In this document: positions 18,079-27,064 of the stretch, in pieces
Layout of the letters: each line of letters opens with the position of its first letter
Position numbering within the stretch: the first letter of the stretch is position 1
NCBI RefSeq assembly: GCF_003943515.1
Contig: NZ_RJPT01000005.1
Coordinates: forward strand, 16,893-80,892
From: Streptococcus cristatus
GTDB taxonomy: Bacteria > Bacillota > Bacilli > Lactobacillales > Streptococcaceae
Direction: 5' to 3'
Length of the DNA stretch: 64,000 bases
Translations under genes and position numbers: made by a program
Notes under the pieces: generated by a model
What the model was told of the DNA's origin: nothing
Seen by the model: the letters and a program-made list of their open reading frames with translations, nothing else
The model's database searches: none

Positions 18079-18555
18079 ATGAACAAAGACTATATTTCCT
18101 ATATTCGCTCCAAGGTGGGGCATGATAAGGTTATCTTGAATTTTGCTGGTGGAATTTTGACAGACGAGGGTGGTCGTGTGCTTCTGCAGTTGCGAGGCGA
18201 TAAGAAAACATGGGCGATTCCTGGAGGAGCTATGGAGCTCGGGGAGACTTCTCTGCAAGCAGCTGTGCGTGAATTTTACGAAGAGACAGGCATTGCTGTT
18301 GAAGCCAAGCGCTTGCTGAATGTCTACACTAATTTTGATGAATCTTATCCTAATGGTGACAAAGTTTAGACAGTTGTCTTTCTGTATGAATTGCAGGCGC
18401 TGGAGAATGTTAATATTTCCAATTTTCACAATGAGGAAACTTTGCGTTTAGGCTTTTTTTCTAAAGAAGAAATAGCAGAGCTGGAAAATGTATCGAATAA
18501 ACACCGCCTGATGCTGGATGAGTATTTTTCGGACAGCTTTGCTATGGGGCTTTGA
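18079..18555 (+). pseudogene. NUDIX hydrolase gene interrupted by an in-frame TAG
   Basis: The frame encodes 158 residues if one stop is ignored. The first 96 include the complete Nudix box GGAMELGETSLQAAVREFYE plus ETGI. A TAG at 18367-18369 then interrupts ...NGDKV*TVVFLYELQ..., and the same frame continues without further stops to TGA 18553-18555. Related proteins usually have a Gln at this point (from memory), so a single CAG or CAA to TAG change explains it. The product would be a truncated pyrophosphohydrolase. Lies between era and mutM, where it might have cleaned damaged nucleotides. A sequencing error is possible. Confidence 0.8.
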
Positions 18556-18582
18556 TATTAGGAAGAATAAGAAAGGAGCTTT

Positions 18583-19407
18583 ATGCCTGAATTACCTGAA
18601 GTGGAAACGGTTCGGCGTGGTCTGGAGCGTCTGGTTGTTGGTAAGACGATTAGGCAGGTGCAGGTCCGCTATGCCAAGATGATTGCTACGGGAGTGGATA
18701 GCTTTGTCCATGACTTGCCAGGTCAGACCATTGAAAAGATTGGCCGTCGGGGCAAGTATTTGCTCTTTTACCTGACGGATGGAGTGCTGGTTTCCCATCT
18801 GCGAATGGAAGGTAAGTATCTTTTTTATCCTGATGCGGTGCCTGAGCGCAAGCATGCTCATGTCTTTTTTGAGATGACGGATGGTGGGACGCTTGTTTAT
18901 GAGGATGTTCGCAAGTTTGGGACCATGGAGCTGTTGGGAAAGGATCAGCTAGAAGCTTATTTTGCTGCCAGAAAGCTTGGTCCTGAGCCGACAGAAACGG
19001 ACTTTCTTTTGCCACCTTTTGCTGCAGCTTTGAGTCGTTCCAAAAAGCCCATCAAACCCTATTTGCTAGAGCAGACCTTGGTTGTTGGACTAGGCAATAT
19101 CTATGTAGATGAGGCCCTTTGGCGGACGCGGATTCATCCGATAAGGCCAGCAGCTAGTTTAAAGCCTGCAGAAGTCAAGCGGCTGCGTGAGCAGATTATT
19201 GAAGTTTTGCAGCTGGGGATTGAAAAGAGAGGATCGACCATTCGGACTTACCGCAATGCTTTGGGCGAAGATGGCACGATGCAGGATTTTCTGCAGGTCT
19301 ATGGAAAGACTGGTCAACCTTGTGCTAGATGCGGCAGCCCGATTGAAAAAATTAAGCTGGGTGGACGCGGTACTCATCTCTGTCCTCATTGTCAGAAAGT
19401 GAGGTAG
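18583..19407 (+). CDS. mutM: formamidopyrimidine-DNA glycosylase
   Basis: 274 residues. The N-terminus [14 protein letters not shown] contains the catalytic Pro2 and Glu3; [11 protein letters not shown] carries the conserved lysine; the C-terminal zinc finger has CARCG and CPHC. It removes 8-oxoguanine and ring-opened purines from DNA. AAAGGAG precedes the ATG. coaE follows after 5 bp. Confidence 0.96.
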   Translation: MPELPEVETVRRGLERLVVGKTIRQVQVRYAKMIATGVDSFVHDLPGQTIEKIGRRGKYLLFYLTDGVLVSHLRMEGKYLFYPDAVPERKHAHVFFEMTDGGTLVYEDVRKFGTMELLGKDQLEAYFAARKLGPEPTETDFLLPPFAAALSRSKKPIKPYLLEQTLVVGLGNIYVDEALWRTRIHPIRPAASLKPAEVKRLREQIIEVLQLGIEKRGSTIRTYRNALGEDGTMQDFLQVYGKTGQPCARCGSPIEKIKLGGRGTHLCPHCQKVR

Positions 19408-19412
19408 CTGTC

Positions 19413-20009
19413 ATGGCAAGAATGATTGGTATCACTGGCGGCATTGCCTCAGGTAAGTCAACAGTGACAGAGTTTTTGAGGCAGCAGGGCTACCAAGTCA
19501 TTGATGCGGATCAAGTGGTGCATGAGCTGCAGGAGCCAGGGGAACGGCTTTATCAAGCTCTTTTATCCGCTTTTGGCCCAGCTATCTTACGGGAAGATGG
19601 CCGCTTGGATCGGCCTAAGCTGGGAGCTATGATTTTTGGGAATCCCGAACTCTTGGCGCAGTCTAGCCAGCTTCAGAACGAGATTATTCGAGAGGAACTG
19701 GCTAGCAGACGAGATTTGCTCGCAGAGACGGAAGATATCTTTTTCATGGATCTTCCCTTGTTATTTGAGCTAGAATATGATAACTGGTTTGACCAAATCT
19801 GGCTGGTGGACGTGACGGAGGAAACTCAGCTCAGTCGCCTTATGAATCGAAATGCTCTCAGTCGGGAAGAAGCAGAAAAGCGCATAGCAGCTCAGCTATC
19901 TTTACAAGAAAAACGAAAGAGGGCAGACGTGCTGATTGATAATAATGGCTCGCTAGAGGAAGCACGACAGCAGATTCGCGATGCTTTGCAGAAATTAGAA
20001 AGAAGATGA
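19413..20009 (+). CDS. coaE: dephospho-CoA kinase
   Basis: 198 residues. P-loop GITGGIASGKST at about residues 5-16, with VIDADQVVHEL following. Last step of coenzyme A synthesis. ATG 19413 is chosen because GAGG of the mutM end precedes it and the P-loop is then near the N-terminus; an upstream in-frame start would lie inside mutM. It is followed by pmrA, whose start codon is a problem. Confidence 0.95.
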   Translation: MARMIGITGGIASGKSTVTEFLRQQGYQVIDADQVVHELQEPGERLYQALLSAFGPAILREDGRLDRPKLGAMIFGNPELLAQSSQLQNEIIREELASRRDLLAETEDIFFMDLPLLFELEYDNWFDQIWLVDVTEETQLSRLMNRNALSREEAEKRIAAQLSLQEKRKRADVLIDNNGSLEEARQQIRDALQKLERR

Positions 20010-20016
20010 TTCTATC

Positions 20017-21216
20017 ACGATACAAGTAAATTGGAAACATAATCTGAAAATCGCCTGGTTTGGGAACTTCCTGACAGGTGCCAGCATTTCTCTAGTCACT
20101 CCTTTTATGCCCCTATTTGTGGAGCAGCTAGGAGCGCGTGGTCATGAGGTGGAGTATTATGCTGGTCTTGGCATTGCTCTTTCGGCTGTTTCGGCAGCCT
20201 TTTTATCCCCTGTCTGGGGTAGTTTGGCTGATCGCTATGGCCGTAAACCTATGATGATTCGGGCAGCTACGGCTATGGTCTTTACCATGGGCGGCATTGC
20301 CTTTGTGCCTAATATTTTTTGGCTCTTGGTCTTACGCTTTCTCAACGGCGTTTTTGCGGGCTATGTGCCAAACAGCACAGCCTTGATTGCCAGTCAGGTT
20401 CCTAAGGAAAAGACTGGTTATGCGCTGGGAACTTTGGCAACAGGTGTTGTTGCGGGTAATCTTATGGGGCCCTTAATTGGTGGAGTGATTGCTGAAGTTT
20501 TTGGTATCCGCAATGTCTTTCTACTGATTGGCTTTTTCTTTCTGATTGCGACCCTGATGACGGCTGCTTTTATCCGAGAAGATTTTAGGCCAATCACCAA
20601 GGAAGAGGAGATTGGATTTGGAGAACTAATTCGTCAGATTAGATATCCCAAGCTCTTGCTAACTCTTTTTCTGACTAGCTTTGTTATCCAGTTTGCAGCC
20701 CAGTCTATTGGTCCGATTCTTTCCCTTTATATTCGGGAGTTAGGCCAAACGGACAATTTAATTTTTGTATCTGGCCTGATTGTTTCGAGTATGGGACTGT
20801 CTAGTATGCTGAGCTCAAGTATTTTAGGTCGGATGGGGGATCGGATGGGCAATCATCGTTTGCTCGTTTTAGCTCAGTTTTATTCCATTATCATTTACCT
20901 GCTCTGTGCTCATGCAGGCTCTTCGCTCCAACTCGGTTTTTACCGCTTCTTGTTTGGTTTAGGGACTGGAGCCTTGGTGCCGGGGGTCAATGCTCTATTG
21001 AGCAAAATCACGCCTAAGTTTGGGATTTCCCGAATCTTTAGCTACAACCAGATTTTCTTTTATCTGGGTGGTGTCATTGGTCCCATGTCAGGATCGGCTA
21101 TTGCAGCGACAGCAGGCTATCATTCAGTCTTTTATGCTACAGCAGGCTTAGTGGGACTGAGTCTCCTTATCAACCTTTTTTGTTTTGGAAATTTATTGAA
21201 AAAGAAGGAAATCTAG
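20017..21216 (+). CDS. pmrA: MFS multidrug efflux protein, PmrA-like, without a canonical start codon
   Basis: About 399 residues if read from 20017. Twelve membrane helices, the motif [16 protein letters not shown], and the C-terminal half [13 protein letters not shown] match pneumococcal PmrA, a fluoroquinolone and dye exporter. The first ATG in frame is 20107, but clear homologous protein ([20 protein letters not shown]) is encoded before it, including the first helix. From memory PmrA starts MTEINWK; the matching position here is ACG (20017) followed by ATA, so the start is mutated or non-canonical. Starting at 20107 would delete most of helix 1. Sits between coaE and rpmG, as in pneumococcus. 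Confidence 0.75.
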   Translation, partial: TIQVNWKHNLKIAWFGNFLTGASISLVTPFMPLFVEQLGARGHEVEYYAGLGIALSAVSAAFLSPVWGSLADRYGRKPMMIRAATAMVFTMGGIAFVPNIFWLLVLRFLNGVFAGYVPNSTALIASQVPKEKTGYALGTLATGVVAGNLMGPLIGGVIAEVFGIRNVFLLIGFFFLIATLMTAAFIREDFRPITKEEEIGFGELIRQIRYPKLLLTLFLTSFVIQFAAQSIGPILSLYIRELGQTDNLIFVSGLIVSSMGLSSMLSSSILGRMGDRMGNHRLLVLAQFYSIIIYLLCAHAGSSLQLGFYRFLFGLGTGALVPGVNALLSKITPKFGISRIFSYNQIFFYLGGVIGPMSGSAIAATAGYHSVFYATAGLVGLSLLINLFCFGNLLKKKEI

Positions 21217-21365
21217 TGCGCGTTAAAATTCATTTGAAATGCTCCAGTTGCGGCAGTCAGAATTATCTGACCAGTAAGAATAGTAAGACTCATCCTGATA
21301 AGATTGAGGTATTGAAGTACTGCCCCAAGGAAAGAAAAGTAACCTTACATCTTGAATCTAAGTAG
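21216..21365 (+). CDS. rpmG: 50S ribosomal protein L33
   Basis: 49 residues from GTG 21216, which overlaps the pmrA stop by one base and follows AAGGAA. Sequence [18 protein letters not shown]...KYCPKERK. One CxxC pair is intact, but the second position has a single Cys (CPKE), so zinc binding may be lost or weakened. Upstream in-frame ATG 21180 lies inside pmrA and is rejected. Confidence 0.92.
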   Translation: MRVKIHLKCSSCGSQNYLTSKNSKTHPDKIEVLKYCPKERKVTLHLESK

Positions 21366-21406
21366 ATTTTATGGTAAAATAGAAAGGATCTTAAGGAGTT
21401 TTATTT

Positions 21407-21640
21407 ATGTATAGCCTATTATTAACGATTTTAGTCATTTTATCAGGTTTTATTGTCATTGCTATTTTCATGCAACCAACTAAAAACCAATCTAGTAACG
21501 TGTTTGATTCGAGTGCCAACGACCTTTTTGAGCGGTCAAAAGCACGGGGATTTGAAGCTGTGATGCAGCGTCTGACAGGATTTTTGATCTTTGTCTGGTT
21601 GCTGATTGCCTTGATATTGGCAGTATTATCTAGTAAATAA
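21407..21640 (+). CDS. secG: preprotein translocase subunit SecG
   Basis: 77 residues, two membrane helices (about 2-22 and 55-75) with the SecG-type loop between them (MQPTKNQSSNVF...). Auxiliary subunit of the SecYEG channel. Between rpmG and rnr, the normal streptococcal order. Confidence 0.9.
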   Translation: MYSLLLTILVILSGFIVIAIFMQPTKNQSSNVFDSSANDLFERSKARGFEAVMQRLTGFLIFVWLLIALILAVLSSK

Positions 21641-21723
21641 AATGGGCTCTGACTTTGTCTTGGCCTTTTTTTAAAGTTTAAAAGGGGCAATAACAAGAGT
21701 CCCTCATAGTATAGAAAGAAAGT

Positions 21724-24078
21724 ATGAAAGAAGAAATTATAGAATATTTTAAAAAAAAGCAGCAGGCTAGCGTGAATGAGCTGGCGGCTGCTTTGGGGAA
21801 AGAGTCTTCCAAGGACTTTAGTGCCTTGGTCAAGATGATCTCCCAAATGGAAAGAAAGCATCAGATTCGCTTTGATGATGAGGGGCGGATTGAGCTTTAT
21901 GAGAAGAAAAAGCAGGAGCGTCTGACGCTCAAGGGTGTTTTTCATGCCCACAAAAATGGCTTTGGCTTTGTCACCTTGAATGAAGAAGAGGATGATCTTT
22001 TTATCAGCCGTAATGATGTCAATCATGCCATTGATGGCGATACGGTGGAAGTAGTCATTACCAAGGTGGCAGATCGTATCAAGGGAACGTCAGCTGAAGC
22101 TAAGATTATTGATATTTTGGAGCATAGCCTGACATCAGCTGTTGGCCAGTTGGTGTTGGATGAGGAAAAGCCCAAGTATGCCGGCTATATCCGCTCGAAA
22201 AATCAGAAAATCCGCCAGCCTATTTATGTTAAAAAACCAGCCATGGTTTTAGATGGCACAGAGGTACTCAAGGTCGCTATTGACAAATACCCAACCAAGA
22301 AACATGATTTCTTTGTGGCTAGCCTCCTTGATGTAGTTGGTCATGTTAATGATCCAGGTATTGATGTACTGGAAGTGCTGGAGTCCATGGATATTGTCTC
22401 CGAGTTTCCAGAAAAGGTCTTGGAAGAGGCTGAACGTGTTCCGGATGCACCTTCAGAGAGTGATTTGGAAGGGCGTTTGGACCTGCGCAATGAGATTACC
22501 TTCACCATTGATGGAGCGGATGCCAAGGACCTAGACGATGCTGTCCATATCAAGCGTCTGAAAAATGGCAACTTTGAGCTGGGCGTCCATATCGCAGATG
22601 TGTCCTACTATGTCAAAGAAGGCTCTGAGCTGGACAAGGAAGCCCTCAATCGGGCGACTTCAGTCTATGTGACCGACCGCGTGGTGCCTATGCTGCCAGA
22701 GCGCCTATCAAACGGTATCTGCTCCCTCAATCCAAATGTGGATCGGCTGACCCAGTCGGCTATTATGGAGATTGATGCCAAGGGGCGCGTGGTCAAGCAT
22801 ACCATCACCCAGTCTGTCATTAAAACGACCTTTCGCATGACTTATAGCGATGTCAACGACATCATCGCAGGAGATGATGAGGAAAAGGCTGAGCAGTTCA
22901 AGGACATTGTGCCTAGTATTGACAGTATGGTTCGTCTGCATGAGATTCTGGAAAGAATGCGCTTTAAACGCGGTGCGCTCAACTTTGATACCAACGAAGC
23001 TAAAATTATCGTCAACAAGGAAGGTAGGCCAGTGGACATTGTCCTGCGTCAGCGTGGGATTGCTGAGCGCATGATTGAGTCCTTTATGCTGGTGGCTAAT
23101 GAGACGGTGGCTGAGCATTTTGCTAAGCTAAATCTGCCCTTCATCTATCGGATCCACGAGGAGCCTAAGGCTGAGAAGGTGCAGAAGTTTATCGATTACG
23201 CCTCTAGCTTTGGGATTCGGATATACGGGACGGCTAGTTCTATGAGTCAGCAGGCTTTGCAGGATATTATGGAAGCGGTCAAAGACCAGCCTTATGAGGA
23301 TGTCCTATCCATGATGCTTCTGCGCTCCATGCAGCAGGCTCGCTACTCTGAGCACAATCACGGCCACTATGGTCTGGCAGCGGAGTTTTATACGCATTTC
23401 ACCAGTCCGATTCGCCGCTATCCCGACCTTCTGGTTCACCGAATGGTGCGGGATTATAGCAAGTCTAAGGAAATAGCAGAGCATTTTGAGCAAGTAATTC
23501 CAGAGATTGCCAGTCAGTCTTCCAGCCGAGAGCGTCGAGCTATCGAGGCCGAGCGTGAAGTCGAAGCCATGAAGAAGGCTGAGTATATGGAAGAATTTGT
23601 TGGGGAAGAGTTTGACGGCGTGGTTTCAAGTGTGGTTAAGTTTGGACTCTTCGTCGAACTGCCTAATACGGTCGAGGGCTTGATTCATGTTACCAACTTG
23701 CCAGAGTTTTACAACTACAATGAGCGGACGATGACCCTGCAAGGAGAAAAGTCTGGCGTGGTCTTCAAGGTCGGTCAGCAGATTCGCATCAAGCTGGTCC
23801 GAGCGGATAAGGCTACAGGCGAGATTGACTTTGAGTACCTGCCTAGTGAATTTGACCTGGTAGAAAAGACCAGCAAGAGTAGCAGAGGCAAGTCAGGCAG
23901 AAAGAGACGTCGTGAGGATGACAAGCGCAGCCATTCTTCCAAAAAAGAAAAAGGCTACAGAGATAAGAAAGATAAGAAGTCCAAGAAAGGCAAAAGCCAG
24001 AAGGCATTTTACAAGGAAATAGTCAAGAAAGGAGCCAAGCATGGCAAAGGGAGAAGGAAAGGTCGTCGCGCAAAATAA
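21724..24078 (+). CDS. rnr: ribonuclease R
   Basis: 784 residues. N-terminal winged helix, cold-shock domains ([15 protein letters not shown] near 72-86), RNB catalytic domain with [15 protein letters not shown]1 domain ([20 protein letters not shown]), and a long Lys/Arg-rich tail of about 70 residues. Processive 3'-5' exoribonuclease that degrades structured RNA and takes part with SmpB-tmRNA in clearing defective mRNAs. It overlaps smpB by 38 bp, which couples the two functions. Confidence 0.96.
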   Translation: MKEEIIEYFKKKQQASVNELAAALGKESSKDFSALVKMISQMERKHQIRFDDEGRIELYEKKKQERLTLKGVFHAHKNGFGFVTLNEEEDDLFISRNDVNHAIDGDTVEVVITKVADRIKGTSAEAKIIDILEHSLTSAVGQLVLDEEKPKYAGYIRSKNQKIRQPIYVKKPAMVLDGTEVLKVAIDKYPTKKHDFFVASLLDVVGHVNDPGIDVLEVLESMDIVSEFPEKVLEEAERVPDAPSESDLEGRLDLRNEITFTIDGADAKDLDDAVHIKRLKNGNFELGVHIADVSYYVKEGSELDKEALNRATSVYVTDRVVPMLPERLSNGICSLNPNVDRLTQSAIMEIDAKGRVVKHTITQSVIKTTFRMTYSDVNDIIAGDDEEKAEQFKDIVPSIDSMVRLHEILERMRFKRGALNFDTNEAKIIVNKEGRPVDIVLRQRGIAERMIESFMLVANETVAEHFAKLNLPFIYRIHEEPKAEKVQKFIDYASSFGIRIYGTASSMSQQALQDIMEAVKDQPYEDVLSMMLLRSMQQARYSEHNHGHYGLAAEFYTHFTSPIRRYPDLLVHRMVRDYSKSKEIAEHFEQVIPEIASQSSSRERRAIEAEREVEAMKKAEYMEEFVGEEFDGVVSSVVKFGLFVELPNTVEGLIHVTNLPEFYNYNERTMTLQGEKSGVVFKVGQQIRIKLVRADKATGEIDFEYLPSEFDLVEKTSKSSRGKSGRKRRREDDKRSHSSKKEKGYRDKKDKKSKKGKSQKAFYKEIVKKGAKHGKGRRKGRRAK

Positions 24079-24508
24079 AAAGGCCAGACACGACTACACC
24101 ATCGTAGATACCATCGAGGCGGGCATGGTGCTGACAGGGACGGAAATCAAGAGCGTCCGCGCTTCCCGTATCAATCTCAAAGACGGCTTTGCTCAGATCA
24201 AGAATGGCGAAGCCTGGCTCAGCAATGTCCATATTGCCCCTTATGAAGAGGGCAATATCTGGAACCAAGAGCCTGAGCGTCGCAGAAAGCTGCTGCTGCA
24301 TAAGAAGCAGATCCAAAAGCTGGAGCAGGAGACCAAGGGAACTGGCATGACGCTGGTGCCGCTCAAGGTCTATCTCAAGGATGGCTATGCCAAGCTCCTT
24401 CTGGGCCTAGCCAAAGGGAAGCATGACTATGATAAGCGCGAGTCCATCAAACGTCGCGAGCAAAACCGCGACATCGCAAGACAAATGAAGAACTTTAATA
24501 CAAGATGA
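24041..24508 (+). CDS. smpB: SsrA-binding protein SmpB
   Basis: 155 residues. Core [20 protein letters not shown] and the C-terminal tail [18 protein letters not shown]. It carries tmRNA to stalled ribosomes for trans-translation. Starts inside the rnr end. Its last 13 codons, stop and terminator are repeated 1175 bp downstream, after an AT-rich insert. Confidence 0.97.
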   Translation: MAKGEGKVVAQNKKARHDYTIVDTIEAGMVLTGTEIKSVRASRINLKDGFAQIKNGEAWLSNVHIAPYEEGNIWNQEPERRRKLLLHKKQIQKLEQETKGTGMTLVPLKVYLKDGYAKLLLGLAKGKHDYDKRESIKRREQNRDIARQMKNFNTR

Positions 24509-24532
24509 AAGACTGGGCGACCGGTCTTTTTT
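24467..24532 (+). repeat. direct repeat copy 1 (smpB 3' end plus terminator)
   Basis: 66 bp covering the last 13 SmpB codons ([13 protein letters not shown]), the stop and the terminator. It matches 25642-25707 at 64 of 66 positions. The two differences fall in the terminator loop (C/T at 24518) and stem (G/A at 24523). Confidence 0.9.
24508..24532 (+). terminator. intrinsic terminator of smpB
   Basis: AAAGACTGG pairs with CCGGTCTTT around a GCGA tetraloop, then a T-run. Confidence 0.85.
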
Positions 24533-24645
24533 AACATTCAACTGTGACTTTGGATTTATGGTATAATGGGAGGGATGAGGAATGTTTTTCGCAAGCTATT
24601 TTCACATGGATTGAGAAGAATGAAATACGTTCTTCAGTAAATTAC

Positions 24646-25581
24646 TTGAGGTTAAGGAATGAAAGTTATAAAATCAAAAAAAGTATCTTTTTCATAATTC
24701 TTCTTACGGCTTTATTTGGAGCTCTATTCCTTTATCACCAATCGCCAGTAGAAGAGGAGCGTTTTGCATCGGGAAATGCGGTATCTGTTGAAAAACTCAG
24801 TTTTGAGCAGTTGGAAGATGAAAAACTTGTATTTGTGACAACTAAGGATTCTGAAAAGAAATTTCAAGGATTAAGAGTTGGACAAAATAAATTTTATATA
24901 CAAGATTGGAGGTTCGATTATAGTAAAGAAAATAGAGCTGATAGTCGTCAGAATGAAGGAGAGTATTATTTTATTAATGTGTATGATCTAAAGACGAAGA
25001 AGTTTAAGAAAAGACTGGATATTTTTGAAATTGTTCGACATTATGATGCTTCGTTGGGGGTTGATTTATCTGGCGATATTCTAAACATTCAAGGTCAGGA
25101 TTATATTTACATTAGGTTAGTAAAAGAAAACAGCTCAACGAGGTTTAAAGAGATCCTCTTTAATGTAGATACAGAAGAGGTAATTGACTATTCGAAAGAG
25201 TTTATTAAACATAAGTTACAGTTTGATGAAGTATCAATTACAAGTGGCTTGGCGGCTTATCTCACTGACTCATACGGTATTGATTCACACTTTACTGATC
25301 TCGAACCTTCAATAAGAGAAGGAAAAGAAATACCTAGCAATCTAAATATTTCGCAACTTTACCCTGAGGTTGTTAAAAAAATGAATTCTTTTGAGGGAAA
25401 GATTTTTACTCGTCAAGGCAATATTAGCTCAGAGGAATGGTATAATACACTAATGCACTGGTTTGCTCCAGTAGGGCAAGATAAGCTTTCTCTTTCTATA
25501 ACTGATAAGGAAACTAATGAAGTAACACCTATTAATTCTTATGAAGATTTTTTAAAGTGGAAAGACAAACACCCTGATTAG
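24646..25581 (+). CDS. hypothetical membrane-anchored extracellular protein (AT-rich insert)
   Basis: About 311 residues from TTG 24646. One N-terminal membrane helix (KKSIFFIILLTALFGALFLY), then a polar domain of about 270 residues, probably outside the cell; no family recognised. The start is unclear: the frame is open back to 24544, but that lies on the promoter (TGGTATAAT at 24559-24567). An ATG at 24659 would read MKVIKSKK and join this frame only if the A7 run at 24676-24682 had one more A. Visibly more AT-rich than its neighbours and flanked by the two copies of the smpB 3' end, so probably acquired or inserted. Confidence 0.6.
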   Translation: MRLRNESYKIKKSIFFIILLTALFGALFLYHQSPVEEERFASGNAVSVEKLSFEQLEDEKLVFVTTKDSEKKFQGLRVGQNKFYIQDWRFDYSKENRADSRQNEGEYYFINVYDLKTKKFKKRLDIFEIVRHYDASLGVDLSGDILNIQGQDYIYIRLVKENSSTRFKEILFNVDTEEVIDYSKEFIKHKLQFDEVSITSGLAAYLTDSYGIDSHFTDLEPSIREGKEIPSNLNISQLYPEVVKKMNSFEGKIFTRQGNISSEEWYNTLMHWFAPVGQDKLSLSITDKETNEVTPINSYEDFLKWKDKHPD

Positions 25582-25641
25582 CATAATAGATTGGATGCTG
25601 AAATGTAGTGCTTTTATTAACAAGAAAGTTTGTTTGCGAAT

Positions 25642-25707
25642 CGCGACATCGCAAGACAAATGAAGAACTTTAATACAAGATGAAAGACTGGGTGACCAGT
25701 CTTTTTT
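25642..25707 (+). repeat. direct repeat copy 2 (smpB 3' end plus terminator)
   Basis: Second copy of the smpB end, 1175 bp to the right, no longer in a complete gene. Includes a duplicated SmpB tail ([13 protein letters not shown] and stop) and a working-looking terminator. Confidence 0.9.
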
Positions 25708-25708
25708 T
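25683..25708 (+). terminator. intrinsic terminator, duplicated copy
   Basis: AAAGACTGG pairs perfectly with CCAGTCTTT around a GTGA tetraloop; seven T follow. It now ends transcription of the inserted gene. Confidence 0.85.
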
Positions 25709-25800
25709 AGTTTTATCTTAGTGATTCTCATCTACAGTAGCTATCTTAAATTGTTCGTTGTCGAATTTACCAAACAAAAAAGTTCTGAACAATTTGCCAC

Positions 25801-25829
25801 TTGTCAAGTCTGCTCTTTTCGAGTATGAT
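25801..25829 (+). promoter_or_regulatory. promoter of tehB
   Basis: TTGTCA (25801-25806), 17 bp, TATGAT (25824-25829), about 50 bp before the tehB start. Confidence 0.65.
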
Positions 25830-25877
25830 AAAGACAGTTAAAATTTTGAAGTTTGGCTTTCAGAGAAAGGATTATTT

Positions 25878-26741
25878 ATGACAGAAGAATTGCTAGCTTA
25901 TAAACGCATGCCGTTGTGGACGGCTGAGACAATGCCAGAAGCTGTAAAGAGAAAGCACAATACCAAAGAGGGAACTTGGGGCAAAATTACTGTTCTCAAG
26001 GGACGTCTTAAGTTTGTCGAGATGTCAGAGAAAGGTAAGGAGCTAGCTGAGCACATCTTTGAAGCTGGTCAGGACAATCCTTTTGCCCAACCCCAAGCAT
26101 GGCACCGTGTTGAAGCCTTGACAGATGATTTGGAGTGGTACTTGGAGTTTTACTGTCGGCCTGAGGATTATTTCCCTAAGAAATACGGTAGCAATCCAGT
26201 GCACTCAGAGGTTTTGGAAGCTATGCAGACAGTCCAACCAGGGCGGGCGCTTGATTTAGGCTGTGGTCAAGGTCGTAATGCTCTCTTTCTGGCCAAGCAT
26301 GGCTTTGACGTAACGGCTGTAGATCAGAATGAGCTGGCACTGGAGATCCTACGTAGCATTGTGGAGCAGGAAGATTTGGATCTGCCAGTGGGTAGCTACG
26401 ATATCAACTCAGCTAGTCTGACCCAGACTTATGATTTGATCGTTTCCACGGTTGTCCTGATGTTCCTGCAGGCAGAGCGGATTCCAGATATTATCCGCAA
26501 TATGCAAGAACATACAGCGCTTGGCGGCTACAATCTTATCGTCTGTGCTATGGACACAGAGGACTTCCCTTGCTCTGTTCCCTTCCCATTTACTTTTAAG
26601 GAAGGCGAGCTGGCTGAGTATTACAAGGACTGGGAGCTGGTTAAGTACAATGAAAATCCTGGGCACCTCCATCGCCGTGATGAAAACGGCAATCGAATTC
26701 AGCTGCGCTTTGCGACTATGCTGGCTAAAAAAGTGAGATAA
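25878..26741 (+). CDS. tehB: SAM-dependent methyltransferase TehB with N-terminal DUF1971 domain
   Basis: 287 residues. The N-terminal DUF1971 cupin-like region (about 1-95; YKRMPLWTAETMPEAVKRKHNTKEGTWGK region) is fused to a TehB methyltransferase with SAM motif DLGCGQG at 126-132 and AVDQNELAL. TehB homologues give tellurite resistance and handle oxidants; the natural substrate is uncertain. In pneumococcus tehB directly follows smpB; here the AT-rich insert separates them. Own promoter and terminator. Confidence 0.88.
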   Translation: MTEELLAYKRMPLWTAETMPEAVKRKHNTKEGTWGKITVLKGRLKFVEMSEKGKELAEHIFEAGQDNPFAQPQAWHRVEALTDDLEWYLEFYCRPEDYFPKKYGSNPVHSEVLEAMQTVQPGRALDLGCGQGRNALFLAKHGFDVTAVDQNELALEILRSIVEQEDLDLPVGSYDINSASLTQTYDLIVSTVVLMFLQAERIPDIIRNMQEHTALGGYNLIVCAMDTEDFPCSVPFPFTFKEGELAEYYKDWELVKYNENPGHLHRRDENGNRIQLRFATMLAKKVR

Positions 26742-26833
26742 ATTTTTTTAAGCTCAAGTCGGCTCTGCCAAAATCTCTAGTGAATTGCTTATAAAGATTT
26801 TATAGCAGGATGTTTTCAGATAAGATAAAAAAT

Positions 26834-26870
26834 AATAGCCTTTCCTCTAAATGAGATGGGGCTATTTTTT
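26834..26870 (+). terminator. intrinsic terminator after tehB
   Basis: AATAGCC pairs with GGCTATT, with inner CCTC/GAGA pairing, followed by a T-run. The gap 26742-27064 otherwise holds only the cre-promoter of the next gene and its leader. Confidence 0.7.
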
Positions 26871-26939
26871 GTTTATCTGCTCTGATTTGAGAAAAAAGTA
26901 GAGGAAATATAGATTAGATAAAAAATATACACAATTTTA

Positions 26940-26977
26940 TGTAAACGCTTGCAAAAAGATTAGAAAGAGAGTATACT
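26940..26977 (+). promoter_or_regulatory. cre site overlapping the promoter of the C69 dipeptidase gene
   Basis: TGTAAACGCTTGCA (26940-26953) fits the CcpA cre consensus TGWAANCGNTNWCA except at one degenerate position. The last part doubles as a -35 (TTGCAA, 26949-26954), 17 bp before TATACT (26972-26977). Binding here should block the promoter, so CcpA repression in rich sugar is expected. Confidence 0.75.
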
Positions 26978-27064
26978 AAAGTAGGAATGTTAAGGTATTA
27001 CGGTTTATGTTGTTTAGACTGGGAGTTGATTCCAGCCCCGCAGATAGTCAAAAGGAGATAGACT

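Noticed and set aside
24575..24640. 21-codon ORF (MRNVFRKLF...) just after the TATAAT of the inserted gene
   Set aside because: Its GGGAGGG touches the ATG with no spacing, and it overlaps the expected 5' leader. I cannot support translation.
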